Origin: JBBTSQ01 sp039795895
GTDB taxonomy: Bacteria; Patescibacteriota; Minisyncoccia; Phycocordibacterales; JBAYGS01
Length of the DNA stretch: 64,000 bases
Reading direction: 5' to 3'
Assembly: GCA_039795895.1 (NCBI GenBank)
Contig: JBDKKW010000001.1
Location: 1-64,000 of the forward strand
A program made the translations under genes and the position numbers. The notes beneath the pieces are model-generated. The model did not search any database. It was not told the DNA's origin and saw only the letters and a list, made by a program, of their open reading frames with translations. Shown here piece by piece: positions 17,567 through 24,483 of the stretch; the stretch's first letter is position 1; each line of letters opens with the position of its first letter.

Positions 17567-18139
17567 ATGAAAAATAAAATTCTCATTTCAATACTTGCCG
17601 GTGTACTGATCCTTGCGGGTATTTTTGCCTACTCAAATTATAAAAAGCCGGCAGTGTCTGCTGTCTCTGCGAATGGTAGCTATCAAGATATACCGAGTAT
17701 CGGAGCAGATGCCGATTACGGCAAAGATTTCAAAGTGTATACGAGTCCTCTTGGTTTTTCTTTTAAATATCCTCCCCACATGCGGATCATTGAAGATCCC
17801 GACGCACCGAGAGTGTACGTCGTGACTGACGTGCCAAAGGATCAGCCATTCTCGGCGATCGTTGTTAGCGCAGGCGATAATGATGAAAATCAAACACCGG
17901 AAGAATGGTTGCTCGGCGAAAATTCAGGATACCTACAGTCGAAAGAGCATTACGGTGATTACCACAAAACGAAGATCGACGGGCAGGACGCAGTCTATAC
18001 CGAGGGCGGAATGTGGACGGTTGTAAATACTCCAGATAACAAGACGCGACTCAGCATTGCATACACTGCCGGAGACGGCGTAGATATTCCTTTCACTGAG
18101 ATGGGCATTGTCATCGAGTCTCTCGCGTTCGCTCGCTAA
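17567..18139 (+). CDS. Exported or anchored protein of PsbP-like type (190 aa)
   Basis: An N-terminal hydrophobic helix (ILISILAGVLILAGIFAY) acts as signal or anchor; no lipobox is seen. The rest is beta-rich. The motif SPLGFSFKYPPHMRI matches the YGFEINYPSDYTL pattern repeated twice in the host protein at 62045-63187, which I read as a PsbP/Mog1-like fold common in Patescibacteria exported proteins. It is the last gene of the Fic-chaperone operon, followed by an imperfect terminator. The function is unknown. Confidence 0.65.
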   Translation: MKNKILISILAGVLILAGIFAYSNYKKPAVSAVSANGSYQDIPSIGADADYGKDFKVYTSPLGFSFKYPPHMRIIEDPDAPRVYVVTDVPKDQPFSAIVVSAGDNDENQTPEEWLLGENSGYLQSKEHYGDYHKTKIDGQDAVYTEGGMWTVVNTPDNKTRLSIAYTAGDGVDIPFTEMGIVIESLAFAR

Positions 18140-18216
18140 AACTGGGCAAATATCGGTAAAGGCGCACGAAGCTCGCACCCTGTGTGCAAAGCTCGCCACA
18201 AGGCCAAACAAAGGCC

Positions 18217-18243
18217 AAAAAGGGGCTGTTTGGGCTCCTTTTG
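18217..18243 (+). terminator. Probable terminator of the Fic-chaperone operon
   Basis: AAAAGGGGC (18218-18226) pairs with GCTCCTTTT (18234-18242) with one G.U pair, and the right arm provides the T-run. It lies 80 nt after the last operon stop and before the convergent zinc-ribbon gene. Confidence 0.5.
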
Positions 18244-18276
18244 GTTTCTGTCAAAGAAGTATTATTCAAATTCTCA

Positions 18277-18582
18277 TCAGGTAAAAATATCTATAATGTC
18301 GTCTGCATGGTGCATGATCTGATGGAGCAGAGGCGGCAAATATACGATAAGCATTACCATAACAATACCGGTGCCGTCGGTGCCTCTCTTTTTTGGTTTG
18401 TCCGGAGCTTGGACTGGCAGGATTACTATCTCGATCCTTGTCTTTATGATGACTTTCAGATTCTTGTTGCAATGCGGACATCGCATTGAGAAGGCGGCCT
18501 CGGAATTGAAAACTGCATCTTTGAAGATGATGTTGGTGCAATGAGGACAATTTCCTAAATTTGTTGATCCCTCTGCTTCCAT
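18277..18582 (-). CDS. Zinc-ribbon membrane-associated protein (101 aa)
   Basis: ATG 18582 is preferred; a TTG at 18642 would add 20 residues. The sequence CPHCTNIIFKD, then MRCPHCNKNLKVIIK, provides two CPxC knuckles about 20 residues apart, a classic zinc ribbon. A basic linker and a C-terminal hydrophobic segment (TGIVMVMLIVYLPPLL) follow. It is transcribed towards the chaperone operon. A DNA or RNA contact role or a structural ribbon is possible; no enzyme domain is seen. Confidence 0.6.
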   Translation of the reverse strand: MEAEGSTNLGNCPHCTNIIFKDAVFNSEAAFSMRCPHCNKNLKVIIKTRIEIVILPVQAPDKPKKRGTDGTGIVMVMLIVYLPPLLHQIMHHADDIIDIFT

Positions 18583-18759
18583 AGTTTTGTTTTTCCAGAG
18601 GTTCTCTGAGGCCAGTCCGATATCTGAAGGTTCAAGCGGCAATGAATGAACTTTGATTTAGAACGATCGGACGCCGGCGGCAGAAATCCTCGATTGGGTT
18701 GTTAGGTTAATAATAATTAAGTGTTCGGGCTCGACTATTTCCGAACAATCAATCGCTTT

Positions 18760-19302
18760 TCAAGGATCATTCATTGCCCCTCTGATATTCCTTTTCGCAC
18801 CGTTCATCGACATCTTGTCGACCAACGCTTTTTTCATCTCCTCTAAGTTATCCCCAGTTTTTTTATACGGCGTCCTATTCTTATTAATTAAATCTTTTTC
18901 TTTATTCTTGTTCGTGGTTCCCGTAGACCGATCTGACCGGTCTGTATGACCGATGTGAAAGTCTGACTGACCGATCTCGTTTGAGTTCGGTCTGTATGAC
19001 CGGTCTAGTTTCAACAGGTAATACACATTGTGGTAGCGTCGTCGGCTCTTGCGGATGATCTCCAGTTTGATCAGCTGGCGGATTCCTCTTTGCACGCTCG
19101 AGATGCTTGCGCCGATCTTGTCGGCCATAGTCTTGTGCGACGGAAAACAAAAACCCTCCTGGTTGGCGTACTCAGCCAGGCAGTTATAAATAGCGATGCC
19201 GATCGGCCCGATCGTGCTTCCATACTCGTCGAGGAGGACTTTGCTGATCCAATACCAGTCTCCCTTGCGAAGATCCCTAATTGTTATTTTGTCATCCGAC
19301 AT
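18760..19302 (-). CDS. HTH_36-type DNA-binding protein, candidate replication initiator (180 aa)
   Basis: ATG 19302 (MSDDKITIRDLRKGDWYW) is chosen; an in-frame start at 19410 has no support. Residues about 40-85 (FCFPSHKTMADKIGASISSVQRGIRQLIKLEIIRK) form a winged helix of the type found in replication initiators and phage replication proteins. A linker follows, encoded by repeated DNA (18926-19006), and then a Lys/Glu-rich tail. Phages such as lambda place origin iterons inside the initiator gene; the repeats here fit that arrangement. It could instead be a transcription factor. Confidence 0.65.
   Translation of the reverse strand: MSDDKITIRDLRKGDWYWISKVLLDEYGSTIGPIGIAIYNCLAEYANQEGFCFPSHKTMADKIGASISSVQRGIRQLIKLEIIRKSRRRYHNVYYLLKLDRSYRPNSNEIGQSDFHIGHTDRSDRSTGTTNKNKEKDLINKNRTPYKKTGDNLEEMKKALVDKMSMNGAKRNIRGAMNDP
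18926..19006. repeat. Iteron-like repeats within the HTH_36 gene
   Basis: The 15-mer CGGTCTGTATGACCG occurs at 18938-18952 and 18988-19002. GACCGATCT occurs at 18926-18934 and 18969-18977, and related GACCGGTCT and GACCGAT units lie between. Spacings are 43-50 nt. The repeats contain short palindromes (GACCGGTC). They encode a degenerate Arg/Ser/Asp linker, so protein constraint alone is unlikely to demand this DNA identity. Confidence 0.6.
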
Positions 19303-19403
19303 ACGCGAAAAATAAAGGTGTGCGGGTCGACCAAAACCCAGACCGCACCTTATCGCTCCTCTCAATGAGGATGGTATCCATTGAGGGGAGAGTAAAGTTT
19401 GGT

Positions 19404-19565
19404 CTACCATTCCTTTGATTTCGGAAGCGCACGATCGATGTTGTCGAGTGCTCTACAGAAGTCGCGTCGTATATTCGGATTTTCAAGTTCCCGAATGGTG
19501 AAGTTATTCAAGAGACTCTCCCTCCGTGCGAGGAGTTCTTTCCTCGTCGGGGGCTTCCTCGTCAT
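19404..19565 (-). CDS. Small basic helical protein (53 aa)
   Basis: ATG 19565 gives a 53-residue protein rich in Arg, Leu and Asn (RKELLARRESLLNNFTIREL). It overlaps the end of the acidic 92-residue gene in another frame by about 60 nt, which is common in compact phage regions. A purine-rich GGAAACGG precedes the start. No family recognised; a coding assignment is plausible from helix-type periodicity and charge, but modest. Confidence 0.4.
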   Translation of the reverse strand: MTRKPPTRKELLARRESLLNNFTIRELENPNIRRDFCRALDNIDRALPKSKEW

Positions 19566-19782
19566 CCGTTTCCATATCGTCCGGATAAGTCTCTTGATCA
19601 GGATTTTCGTTCTCATGTTTTTTAATGTGATCCATGTGATCCAAAAGCATGAACGCCATGCGCTTAAAGCCAGCATGGACTTTCCAGACTTCTTGTCGGG
19701 TTGGCTCCCGGCCGAGTACGTCCGAGAGTGCATTGCGAGTAAGCTCCACGAGAGCTTCCTCGTCTTTCGTCGGCTTGGACAT
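19504..19782 (-). CDS. Acidic helical protein of the element (92 aa)
   Basis: The N-terminal half (EEALVELTRNALSDVLGREPTRQEVWKVHAGFKRMAF) is helical and ordered. The C-terminal 40 residues are almost entirely Asp, Glu, Pro and Thr, a disordered acidic tail. It is a small phage-type protein in the early/regulatory region, between the repressor-like genes and the replication-type gene. Acidic tails occur in DNA mimics, but there is no direct evidence for that here. Confidence 0.6.
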   Translation of the reverse strand: MSKPTKDEEALVELTRNALSDVLGREPTRQEVWKVHAGFKRMAFMLLDHMDHIKKHENENPDQETYPDDMETDDEEAPDEERTPRTEGESLE

Positions 19783-19844
19783 GCGATGGTTTGGTTCATA
19801 AGAGTGACCTCACACTTTTATTGACCGCATCACGCCCTGCTGGC

Positions 19845-20051
19845 TCAAGGCAAGAAAATCTCCTCGACTCTAACCCCGAGAGCCAAGGCGATCCGCTGGG
19901 CTGTTTCGAGATTCGGACGCTTTCGTCCGGTCTCGTACCTGCTGATCGCCGTGTTGTGCCTAAAACCAAGAATTCGGGCGAGCTTGTATTGCGTCAGCCC
20001 TTTCTTGATTCTCAGGTCTCGGAGTCGTATGTTTGTTGGTGTTTTATTCAT
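19845..20051 (-). CDS. XRE-family HTH regulator, Cro-like (68 aa)
   Basis: The whole protein is one Xre/lambda-repressor HTH domain: IRLRDLRIKKGLTQYKLARILGF, then NTAISRYETGRKRPNLETAQRIALAL. There is no second domain, as in Cro proteins. It is divergent from the repressor-like gene at 20209, sharing a 157-nt region with repeated TAAGCAA operators. It probably competes for those sites to set a lysogeny-type switch. Confidence 0.9.
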   Translation of the reverse strand: MNKTPTNIRLRDLRIKKGLTQYKLARILGFRHNTAISRYETGRKRPNLETAQRIALALGVRVEEIFLP

Positions 20052-20078
20052 ATGGTTAACTTTTAGACCTCTACAGTC

Positions 20079-20107
20079 ATATTAAGCAATTTTGCTTACG
20101 AGGTCAA
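20079..20107 (-). promoter_or_regulatory. Promoter of the Cro-like gene
   Basis: On the minus strand, TTGACC (20102-20107), a 17-nt spacer and TAATAT (20079-20084) are present. The palindromic operator 20083-20098 fills the space between the -10 and -35 boxes, so binding should block this promoter. Confidence 0.7.
20083..20098. promoter_or_regulatory. Operator O1 (TAAGCAA palindrome)
   Basis: TAAGCAA-TT-TTGCTTA is a 7-2-7 palindrome. The same half-site recurs at O2 (20125-20140) and as single copies at 20162-20169 and 20190-20197, all between the divergent regulators. Confidence 0.75.
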
Positions 20108-20124
20108 TATATTTAGGTGTGGAT

Positions 20125-20140
20125 AAAGCAAAGTTGCTTA
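20125..20140. promoter_or_regulatory. Operator O2 (AAGCAA palindrome)
   Basis: AAAGCAA-AG-TTGCTTA is a 6-2-6 palindrome matching O1. It overlaps the -35 box TTGCTT of the repressor-gene promoter, so occupancy should control that gene. Confidence 0.75.
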
Positions 20141-20162
20141 ATGTTTACTAATTTGCTATAGT
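20134..20162 (+). promoter_or_regulatory. Promoter of the CI/LexA-like gene
   Basis: TTGCTT (20134-20139), a 17-nt spacer and TATAGT (20157-20162) form the promoter. The -35 lies in operator O2 and the -10 abuts a TTAAGCAA half-site (20162-20169). Confidence 0.65.
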
Positions 20163-20208
20163 TAAGCAATCAAGGTCGTAGTTAATCGATTAAGCAAACC
20201 CAACGAAT

Positions 20209-20925
20209 ATGTCATTTGGTTCATATCTAAAAAAACAAAGGGAATCGAATAAGTGGACTATCAAAGAGATGGCAGAGCGGCTCGGCTTTTCGTCGAGCTA
20301 CATCAGCCAGCTGGAAAACGGGACCCGCATTCCGTCCCAGAAACAGCTCGGCACTTTCGCAAAGGCCTACCAGCTCCCGGAGGAGGATGTCCGGAAGCAG
20401 TGGACTGAGGGAAAGATTCAACAGGTCAGCATGGAGGGCAATTATAAATTTGGCATGACCGATGCTGGTGAGAAGCGTGTACACGAAGCCGCCAGCAAAC
20501 TCGAAGAAGGACTTGAGGAATTGAAAAAAAGTTTTTCGAGTGACGGTCATTTCAAAATGCCGGTGCTCGTAGCGATCCCGATTGATGATCTCGACGGTCA
20601 TCTGACTCGAACGAGCGATTTTGTTTTGCTTCCTAAAGATGGCGTCATGGAGGATCATCGAGTGTTCGGACTTCGTGTGTCCGATCTCACGCTCCCCGAT
20701 GCCGGCATTCTTTCCGGAGACTTCGTCATCCTTGATGCCGATCTCACTCCAAAGAATGGCGACATCGTGATCATGAGGACACCGGATGGTTTGGTAATGA
20801 CTTATTACCAAGAGCGAGGCGACCACCTCGAGCTCCGGCCGGAGAAGGAAGGCTTCAAAAAGACCTACCATCTCAAGGAGAGCAAGATGATCGGTCGGCT
20901 GGTGTATCACGTGAAGAAGTATTAA
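20209..20925 (+). CDS. CI/LexA-like repressor with S24 domain lacking catalytic residues (238 aa)
   Basis: Residues 1-60 are an Xre HTH (MAERLGFSSSYISQLENGTRIPS). The C-terminal part follows the LexA/CI S24 fold: VSDLTLPDAGILSGDFVIL, GDIVIMRTPDGLVMTYYQ. In cleavable repressors the first segment carries GDSM with the nucleophile Ser, and the strand after dG-x-v carries Lys. Here the serine position is Thr and no Lys is present, so self-cleavage is unlikely. It probably dimerises through this domain and represses from the TAAGCAA sites. Induction would then need something other than RecA-stimulated autocleavage. A UUCG-loop terminator follows. Confidence 0.88.
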   Translation: MSFGSYLKKQRESNKWTIKEMAERLGFSSSYISQLENGTRIPSQKQLGTFAKAYQLPEEDVRKQWTEGKIQQVSMEGNYKFGMTDAGEKRVHEAASKLEEGLEELKKSFSSDGHFKMPVLVAIPIDDLDGHLTRTSDFVLLPKDGVMEDHRVFGLRVSDLTLPDAGILSGDFVILDADLTPKNGDIVIMRTPDGLVMTYYQERGDHLELRPEKEGFKKTYHLKESKMIGRLVYHVKKY

Positions 20926-20930
20926 CAAAC

Positions 20931-20952
20931 AGGGCTCCCTTCGGGGAGCCCT
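20931..20952 (+). terminator. Terminator after the repressor gene
   Basis: AGGGCTCCC-TTCG-GGGAGCCCT is a 9-bp stem with a UUCG tetraloop, followed by a weak T-rich stretch (CATTTTA) some nucleotides later. Confidence 0.7.
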
Positions 20953-21052
20953 GAGCTCATTTTAAGGCACACCAGTTCAAGGAGTTGTAAAGAATTAGTA
21001 AAGAAAAAGTAAATTAATTATTAAAAATAAGTAAACAATTTATAAAGGATTT

Positions 21053-22588
21053 ATGAACTACTTAGTCTACGGCCGTGTCTCTACCTCTCGTCAGGCCGAA
21101 CGAGAACTGAGTATTCCGGCGCAGGTTAAAGCATGTCAGAAGTACGGCATGGATCACCACTGGAATCTCGCGCCGGATGGCATCTACGAAGAGAAGGGAG
21201 AGTCTGCTCGTACCACCGAGCGTCCCCAGCTTCAGAAAATGCTTCACCGTGCAAAGACCGATCCCAAGGTCGATGCGATCTTGATGCACAAACTGGATCG
21301 TATGTGTCGCAACGTCGCGGACTATGCCGCGATTAAAATGATGCTCAAAAAGCACGATGTCCGATTGATCTCGGTAGTCGAGCAATTCGACGAGTCTTTC
21401 TCCGGAGAGCTCGTTGAGAACATCATGTCGTCGATCGCGCAGTGGACGTCCCAGAACATCAGCTGGGAGGTCAGGAAGGGTCTCAAAGAGGCCGTAGAGC
21501 GTGGCCGGTTCCCCGGATACGCACCGCTCGGGTATCTGAACGATAAGAAGACCAAGTCTCTTATCGTCGACAATATCCGCGCTCCGTACATTAAGTTGGC
21601 ATTTGAACTCTACGCCACCGGTAAATATTCGTATGAGTCTTTGTCTGCTGATCTTAATAAGCGAGGTCTGAAGACGCGAAGTGGTAAACAGATCAGTCGA
21701 AAAGCTACCGAGCACTTCTTGGCAAACACGATCTACTACGGGCTTATAAAAACTCGATCGGCTACCAATCAGGCAAACTTTCCACCTCTCATCACCAAGA
21801 AGCTCTTTGACGACGTTCAAGAGATTATCCAACAGCACAATCACTACGCCGATCGCACACGCAAACACTCGTATCCAATGGCCGGCTTTATGCGATGTGG
21901 CGACTGCGGATCAATGCTCTGCGGCCAGATGCAAAAGAACCATCTCTACTATTCTTGCAGTCATCGCAAAGACCCGAAGTGCATGGAAAAGAAGTACATG
22001 CGCTGGGAGGACGTCGAGGCACAAGTGGCAGTCATGCTCGCTCGTATACAGTTGCCGGACAAGTTCAAAAAGGTGCTCGATGCCTACTTCCAGTACTTCG
22101 CCAAGGAGCGTCTGGATCAGGAGGATAAGGAGCGCAAAAGTCTGAAACAGGAGCTTATTCGCATCCAGCAACAGATCCGCAATATCGTCGTGGATCGCTC
22201 AAAACGCATCATAGACGCAGAGGTCTTTATAAAGATTCAGGACGAGCTTTTGCGCGAGAAAGAGATGTATCAGGGTCGCTTGGGTGAGATGGAGGGCAAG
22301 TCCGATAAGTTCGTCCAGAAGTTCAACGAGCTATTGGATTTCACCGATCATGCAGACCGAGTATTTCAGACCGGTGGCTTCCATCAAAAGCGAATAATTA
22401 TGAAGCTTTGCTTCGAGGGATTCGTCGTCAAAAATCAAAAACTGACGCCCATCTGGTCGCCAGTCTTTGATGTCCTCATGGACTTACAAGTTTCCAAGAT
22501 CGAACCTCCTGAGCCCCCTAGGGGGTCAAAAAACGTTGCAAACACTAAGGTTCAAACTTGGAAATCTGGCGGAGGAAGTGGGATTTGA
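21053..22588 (+). CDS. Large serine recombinase/integrase (511 aa)
   Basis: The N-terminal resolvase domain has the nucleophile Ser10 in YGRVSTSRQ and conserved LMHKLDRMCRN. A recombinase domain (GRFPGYAPLGYLND...ANTIYYGLIKTR) and a zinc ribbon (CGDCGSMLC...YYSCSHRKDPKC, about residues 281-310) follow, then a coiled coil and a C-terminal region. Such enzymes integrate and excise phages at attP/attB. The last codons lie inside the 3' end of tRNA-Ser (22567-22656), so the current gene end was probably created by, or preserved through, integration at that tRNA. Upstream, three AGTAAA repeats occur at 20997-21035. Confidence 0.93.
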   Translation: MNYLVYGRVSTSRQAERELSIPAQVKACQKYGMDHHWNLAPDGIYEEKGESARTTERPQLQKMLHRAKTDPKVDAILMHKLDRMCRNVADYAAIKMMLKKHDVRLISVVEQFDESFSGELVENIMSSIAQWTSQNISWEVRKGLKEAVERGRFPGYAPLGYLNDKKTKSLIVDNIRAPYIKLAFELYATGKYSYESLSADLNKRGLKTRSGKQISRKATEHFLANTIYYGLIKTRSATNQANFPPLITKKLFDDVQEIIQQHNHYADRTRKHSYPMAGFMRCGDCGSMLCGQMQKNHLYYSCSHRKDPKCMEKKYMRWEDVEAQVAVMLARIQLPDKFKKVLDAYFQYFAKERLDQEDKERKSLKQELIRIQQQIRNIVVDRSKRIIDAEVFIKIQDELLREKEMYQGRLGEMEGKSDKFVQKFNELLDFTDHADRVFQTGGFHQKRIIMKLCFEGFVVKNQKLTPIWSPVFDVLMDLQVSKIEPPEPPRGSKNVANTKVQTWKSGGGSGI

Positions 22589-22656
22589 ACCCACGAGGAG
22601 CTTTCACCCCTGCCGCTTTTCGAGAGCGGTGATTTCAACCACTCACCCATTCCTCC
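22567..22656 (-). tRNA. tRNA-Ser (CGA)
   Basis: The minus-strand cloverleaf has acceptor GGAGGAA/TTCCTCC, an anticodon stem CCGCT/AGCGG with loop CTCGAAA (anticodon CGA), a long class II variable arm and T-arm GTGGG/CCCAC. Discriminator G and CCA are encoded (22567-22570). Its 3' end overlaps the serine recombinase gene by 22 nt, marking a likely attachment site. The last bases before it also contain an inverted copy of its T-loop (22549-22556 with 22584-22591). Confidence 0.95.
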
Positions 22657-22693
22657 AAACATTTCATTTAGGCTAGCAAACCATAGCATTTTT

Positions 22694-22721
22694 TTGCAAA
22701 ATATACAAAAAATGCTATAGT
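22694..22721 (+). promoter_or_regulatory. Promoter of tRNA-Glu
   Basis: TTGCAA (22694-22699), a 16-nt AT-rich spacer and TATAGT (22716-22721) lie 12 nt upstream of the tRNA 5' end. Confidence 0.65.
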
Positions 22722-22733
22722 ACCTTTTCAGAC

Positions 22734-22805
22734 GGCCCTATCGTCTAACGGTTAGGACACGGCCTTTTCAAGGCTGTAATCGGGGTTCGATTCCCCGTAG
22801 GGTCA
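22734..22805 (+). tRNA. tRNA-Glu (TTC)
   Basis: Acceptor GGCCCTA pairs with TAGGGTC (one G.U). The anticodon loop CTTTTCAA region gives anticodon TTC. The T-arm is CGGGG-TTCGATT-CCCCG. No CCA is encoded (A then CAG). An interrupted inverted copy of its 3' part follows immediately, and degenerate direct copies occur at about 22946-22966 and 24484-24502. Confidence 0.95.
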
Positions 22806-22875
22806 CAGCTTAGAGCACAGCGATAAAAGCTGTGACCCTAAGTAGAGCGGGAGCGCTCTACGTCGGGGAATCGAA
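22786..22875. repeat. Inverted duplication of the tRNA-Glu 3' end, interrupted by a hairpin
   Basis: The tRNA part 22786-22811 (T-loop to just past the acceptor) is complementary to 22827-22840 (14 bp) plus 22864-22875 (12 bp). The copy is split exactly at the T-stem/acceptor boundary by a 23-nt insert (22841-22863) that is itself a hairpin, GTAGAGCG/CGCTCTAC. The loop between the arms is 22812-22826. No U-run follows, so it is not a standard terminator. Confidence 0.85.
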
Positions 22876-22876
22876 G

Positions 22877-23062
22877 CCTGTTTGAGTATTTTTTCAAGTG
22901 TAGTAACACGCAGAAAAAATCCAAACAGGGTACTGACCGTGTAACGGTCGAGTCCCGTAGGGTTACCTCCGTGACCGAGAATGTATGCAAGGTTCCCTGT
23001 AGGAAAATTATAGCTGAACCCATTACCATGTCGTTTTCCGTAGAGTTATCATTTTACCCACA
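22877..23062. repeat. Hairpin and degenerate direct copies of the tRNA-Glu end
   Basis: An imperfect hairpin pairs CCTGTTTG...ATTTTTTC (22877-22895) with GAAAAAATCCAAACAGG (22912-22928). Next, 22946-22966 (GGTCGAGTCCC, GTAGGGTTAC) is a degenerate direct copy of the tRNA T-arm and acceptor, and GGTTCCCTGTAGG near 22991 may be another. There is no gene in this stretch. Confidence 0.6.
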
Positions 23063-23629
23063 TTGTTTAAAATAAGAGCAAATTTTGTAGGAAGTTTTAA
23101 GGTTGGAGATAACATCAATCACAATCTGAGGGTCTTAACTTTACTGTATAGTTATTTTGAAAATGTGGATAATAATAAAAAGCGGTTACTTTGTAAACCA
23201 ATCATATTGATAATCATCTCCATTATTGAAGCGGTACTGCATGATTTTCACGGACGAATAAGAGCTTACACGAAAGAAGGGGTAAGTACTTTAGCAGAAG
23301 ATGTAATTAATTATATAAGAGGTAAACATATTGATGAGTTAGAAAAATACATCATGAGTGCCAAAAAACACGATTTCTTTGATATGAATGATACAAAGTT
23401 CTACGATACATTAGATAGTTTTAGAAAATTGAGAAACAGAATCCATATTCAAAATACAAAAAACGATTTTGAATCCGATGAATATGTGGCGTTTAATGAA
23501 AAACGTAAGGTTGTTGCAGAAAAGCTCCTCGAAAAAACCTTAGTGGTGATGAGTGAAAAGTATTCAAGAAATTTTAATGGATATGTACAAGACTTTGAAT
23601 TGCCATGGGACAAACACTTCCATGATTAG
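23063..23629 (+). CDS. HEPN-like all-alpha hypothetical protein (188 aa)
   Basis: The start codon is TTG 23063; no nearer ATG exists. The protein is helical throughout. FRKLRNRIHIQNTK (around residue 130) contains an R-x(6)-H arrangement like that of HEPN ribonucleases and their relatives, in the expected penultimate helix. Codon use is much more AT-rich than in flanking genes. Together with the next gene it forms an islet between tRNA-Glu and a degenerate copy of the tRNA end. It could be a toxin or defence ribonuclease, but the motif alone is weak evidence. Confidence 0.5.
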   Translation: MFKIRANFVGSFKVGDNINHNLRVLTLLYSYFENVDNNKKRLLCKPIILIIISIIEAVLHDFHGRIRAYTKEGVSTLAEDVINYIRGKHIDELEKYIMSAKKHDFFDMNDTKFYDTLDSFRKLRNRIHIQNTKNDFESDEYVAFNEKRKVVAEKLLEKTLVVMSEKYSRNFNGYVQDFELPWDKHFHD

Positions 23630-23756
23630 GGTGAACTATTGTAATTTTGTATTATTTCGTAGTAATTCTGTGTTTATTGGGGCAGAATAGGTTGGTGTGT
23701 GTGGTTAGGGAGGTGAATGTGTTAGAATTAGTAGAATAGTAATATTCTTGAAGTGT

Positions 23757-24395
23757 ATGAATTTTATAAACGATGAATGGACTATAGAAAAGATCAAGGT
23801 AGGATTTGAACGTTTTAAGGCTCAAAATGGTAGACTTCCGACTGGACCAGAAATTGACCAATTAGATTATCTTCCATCAGCTCGACAAATTCAGAGGAAG
23901 TTTGGAGGTCTCGAAAAATTACGTTCAGAGCTTGGTTATGAATATACCCATTTTGGAAAAGGTAAATATAGAAGTGAAATAGCAAGTCGAATAAATGTTA
24001 AAGGTCGCCAGGTAGAAATTTCTCTAGAAAAGATTTTAAAAGAGAAGTTTCATGAAGTTTTTGTTCATACTGAAAAAGTTTTTGATGATTCAAAGAATAG
24101 AGTCGATTTTTATGTGTATTGTCCCGATGGAAATTTTGGTATTGATGTCTTTTATACAGGGACGATGAGGGATTTACAGAAAAATGTAAATATAAAGATT
24201 GATAAATATCAGAATTTTACCCACCGATTATATCTAGTAGTCGCAAATAATGATTTTGAGCAACAAGAACTTAACGGATATATGGTTTCAAAAAAGAAAG
24301 CTTTACCGCAAGATAGTACAATTGTGACACTTGATACACTTTTTGAAATTATGAAAAATAAAAGAAGTTATCCCGATCCATTTATTACTAAATAG
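23757..24395 (+). CDS. Nuclease-like protein with homing-type repeat (212 aa)
   Basis: ATG 23757 is preferred over TTG 23748. The N-terminal unit, GRLPTGPEIDQLDYLPSARQ and FGGLEKLRSELGY, matches the short DNA-binding repeat often attached to homing endonucleases (f...gr.Pt...lPs...i...FGg....r..lGy). The C-terminal half contains NRVDFYVYCPDG and FGIDVFYTG, a D-x(n)-D-like pair on neighbouring strands reminiscent of the PD-(D/E)XK core, but the final Lys is not clear. It is AT-rich like its neighbour and is probably a mobile or selfish nuclease. Confidence 0.6.
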   Translation: MNFINDEWTIEKIKVGFERFKAQNGRLPTGPEIDQLDYLPSARQIQRKFGGLEKLRSELGYEYTHFGKGKYRSEIASRINVKGRQVEISLEKILKEKFHEVFVHTEKVFDDSKNRVDFYVYCPDGNFGIDVFYTGTMRDLQKNVNIKIDKYQNFTHRLYLVVANNDFEQQELNGYMVSKKKALPQDSTIVTLDTLFEIMKNKRSYPDPFITK

Positions 24396-24483
24396 TTATA
24401 AATATCTCTTCAACTTCACAAAAAAGTTAGATGAAAGTTCTTGTTAATGAATAGAAAAATACTAGTGACCGAAAGCGTACTCT

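Noticed and set aside
22514..22525. CCCCCTAGGGGG palindrome as a terminator
   Set aside because: It has no loop-forming centre and lies within the recombinase gene; kept only as a possible part of the attachment site.
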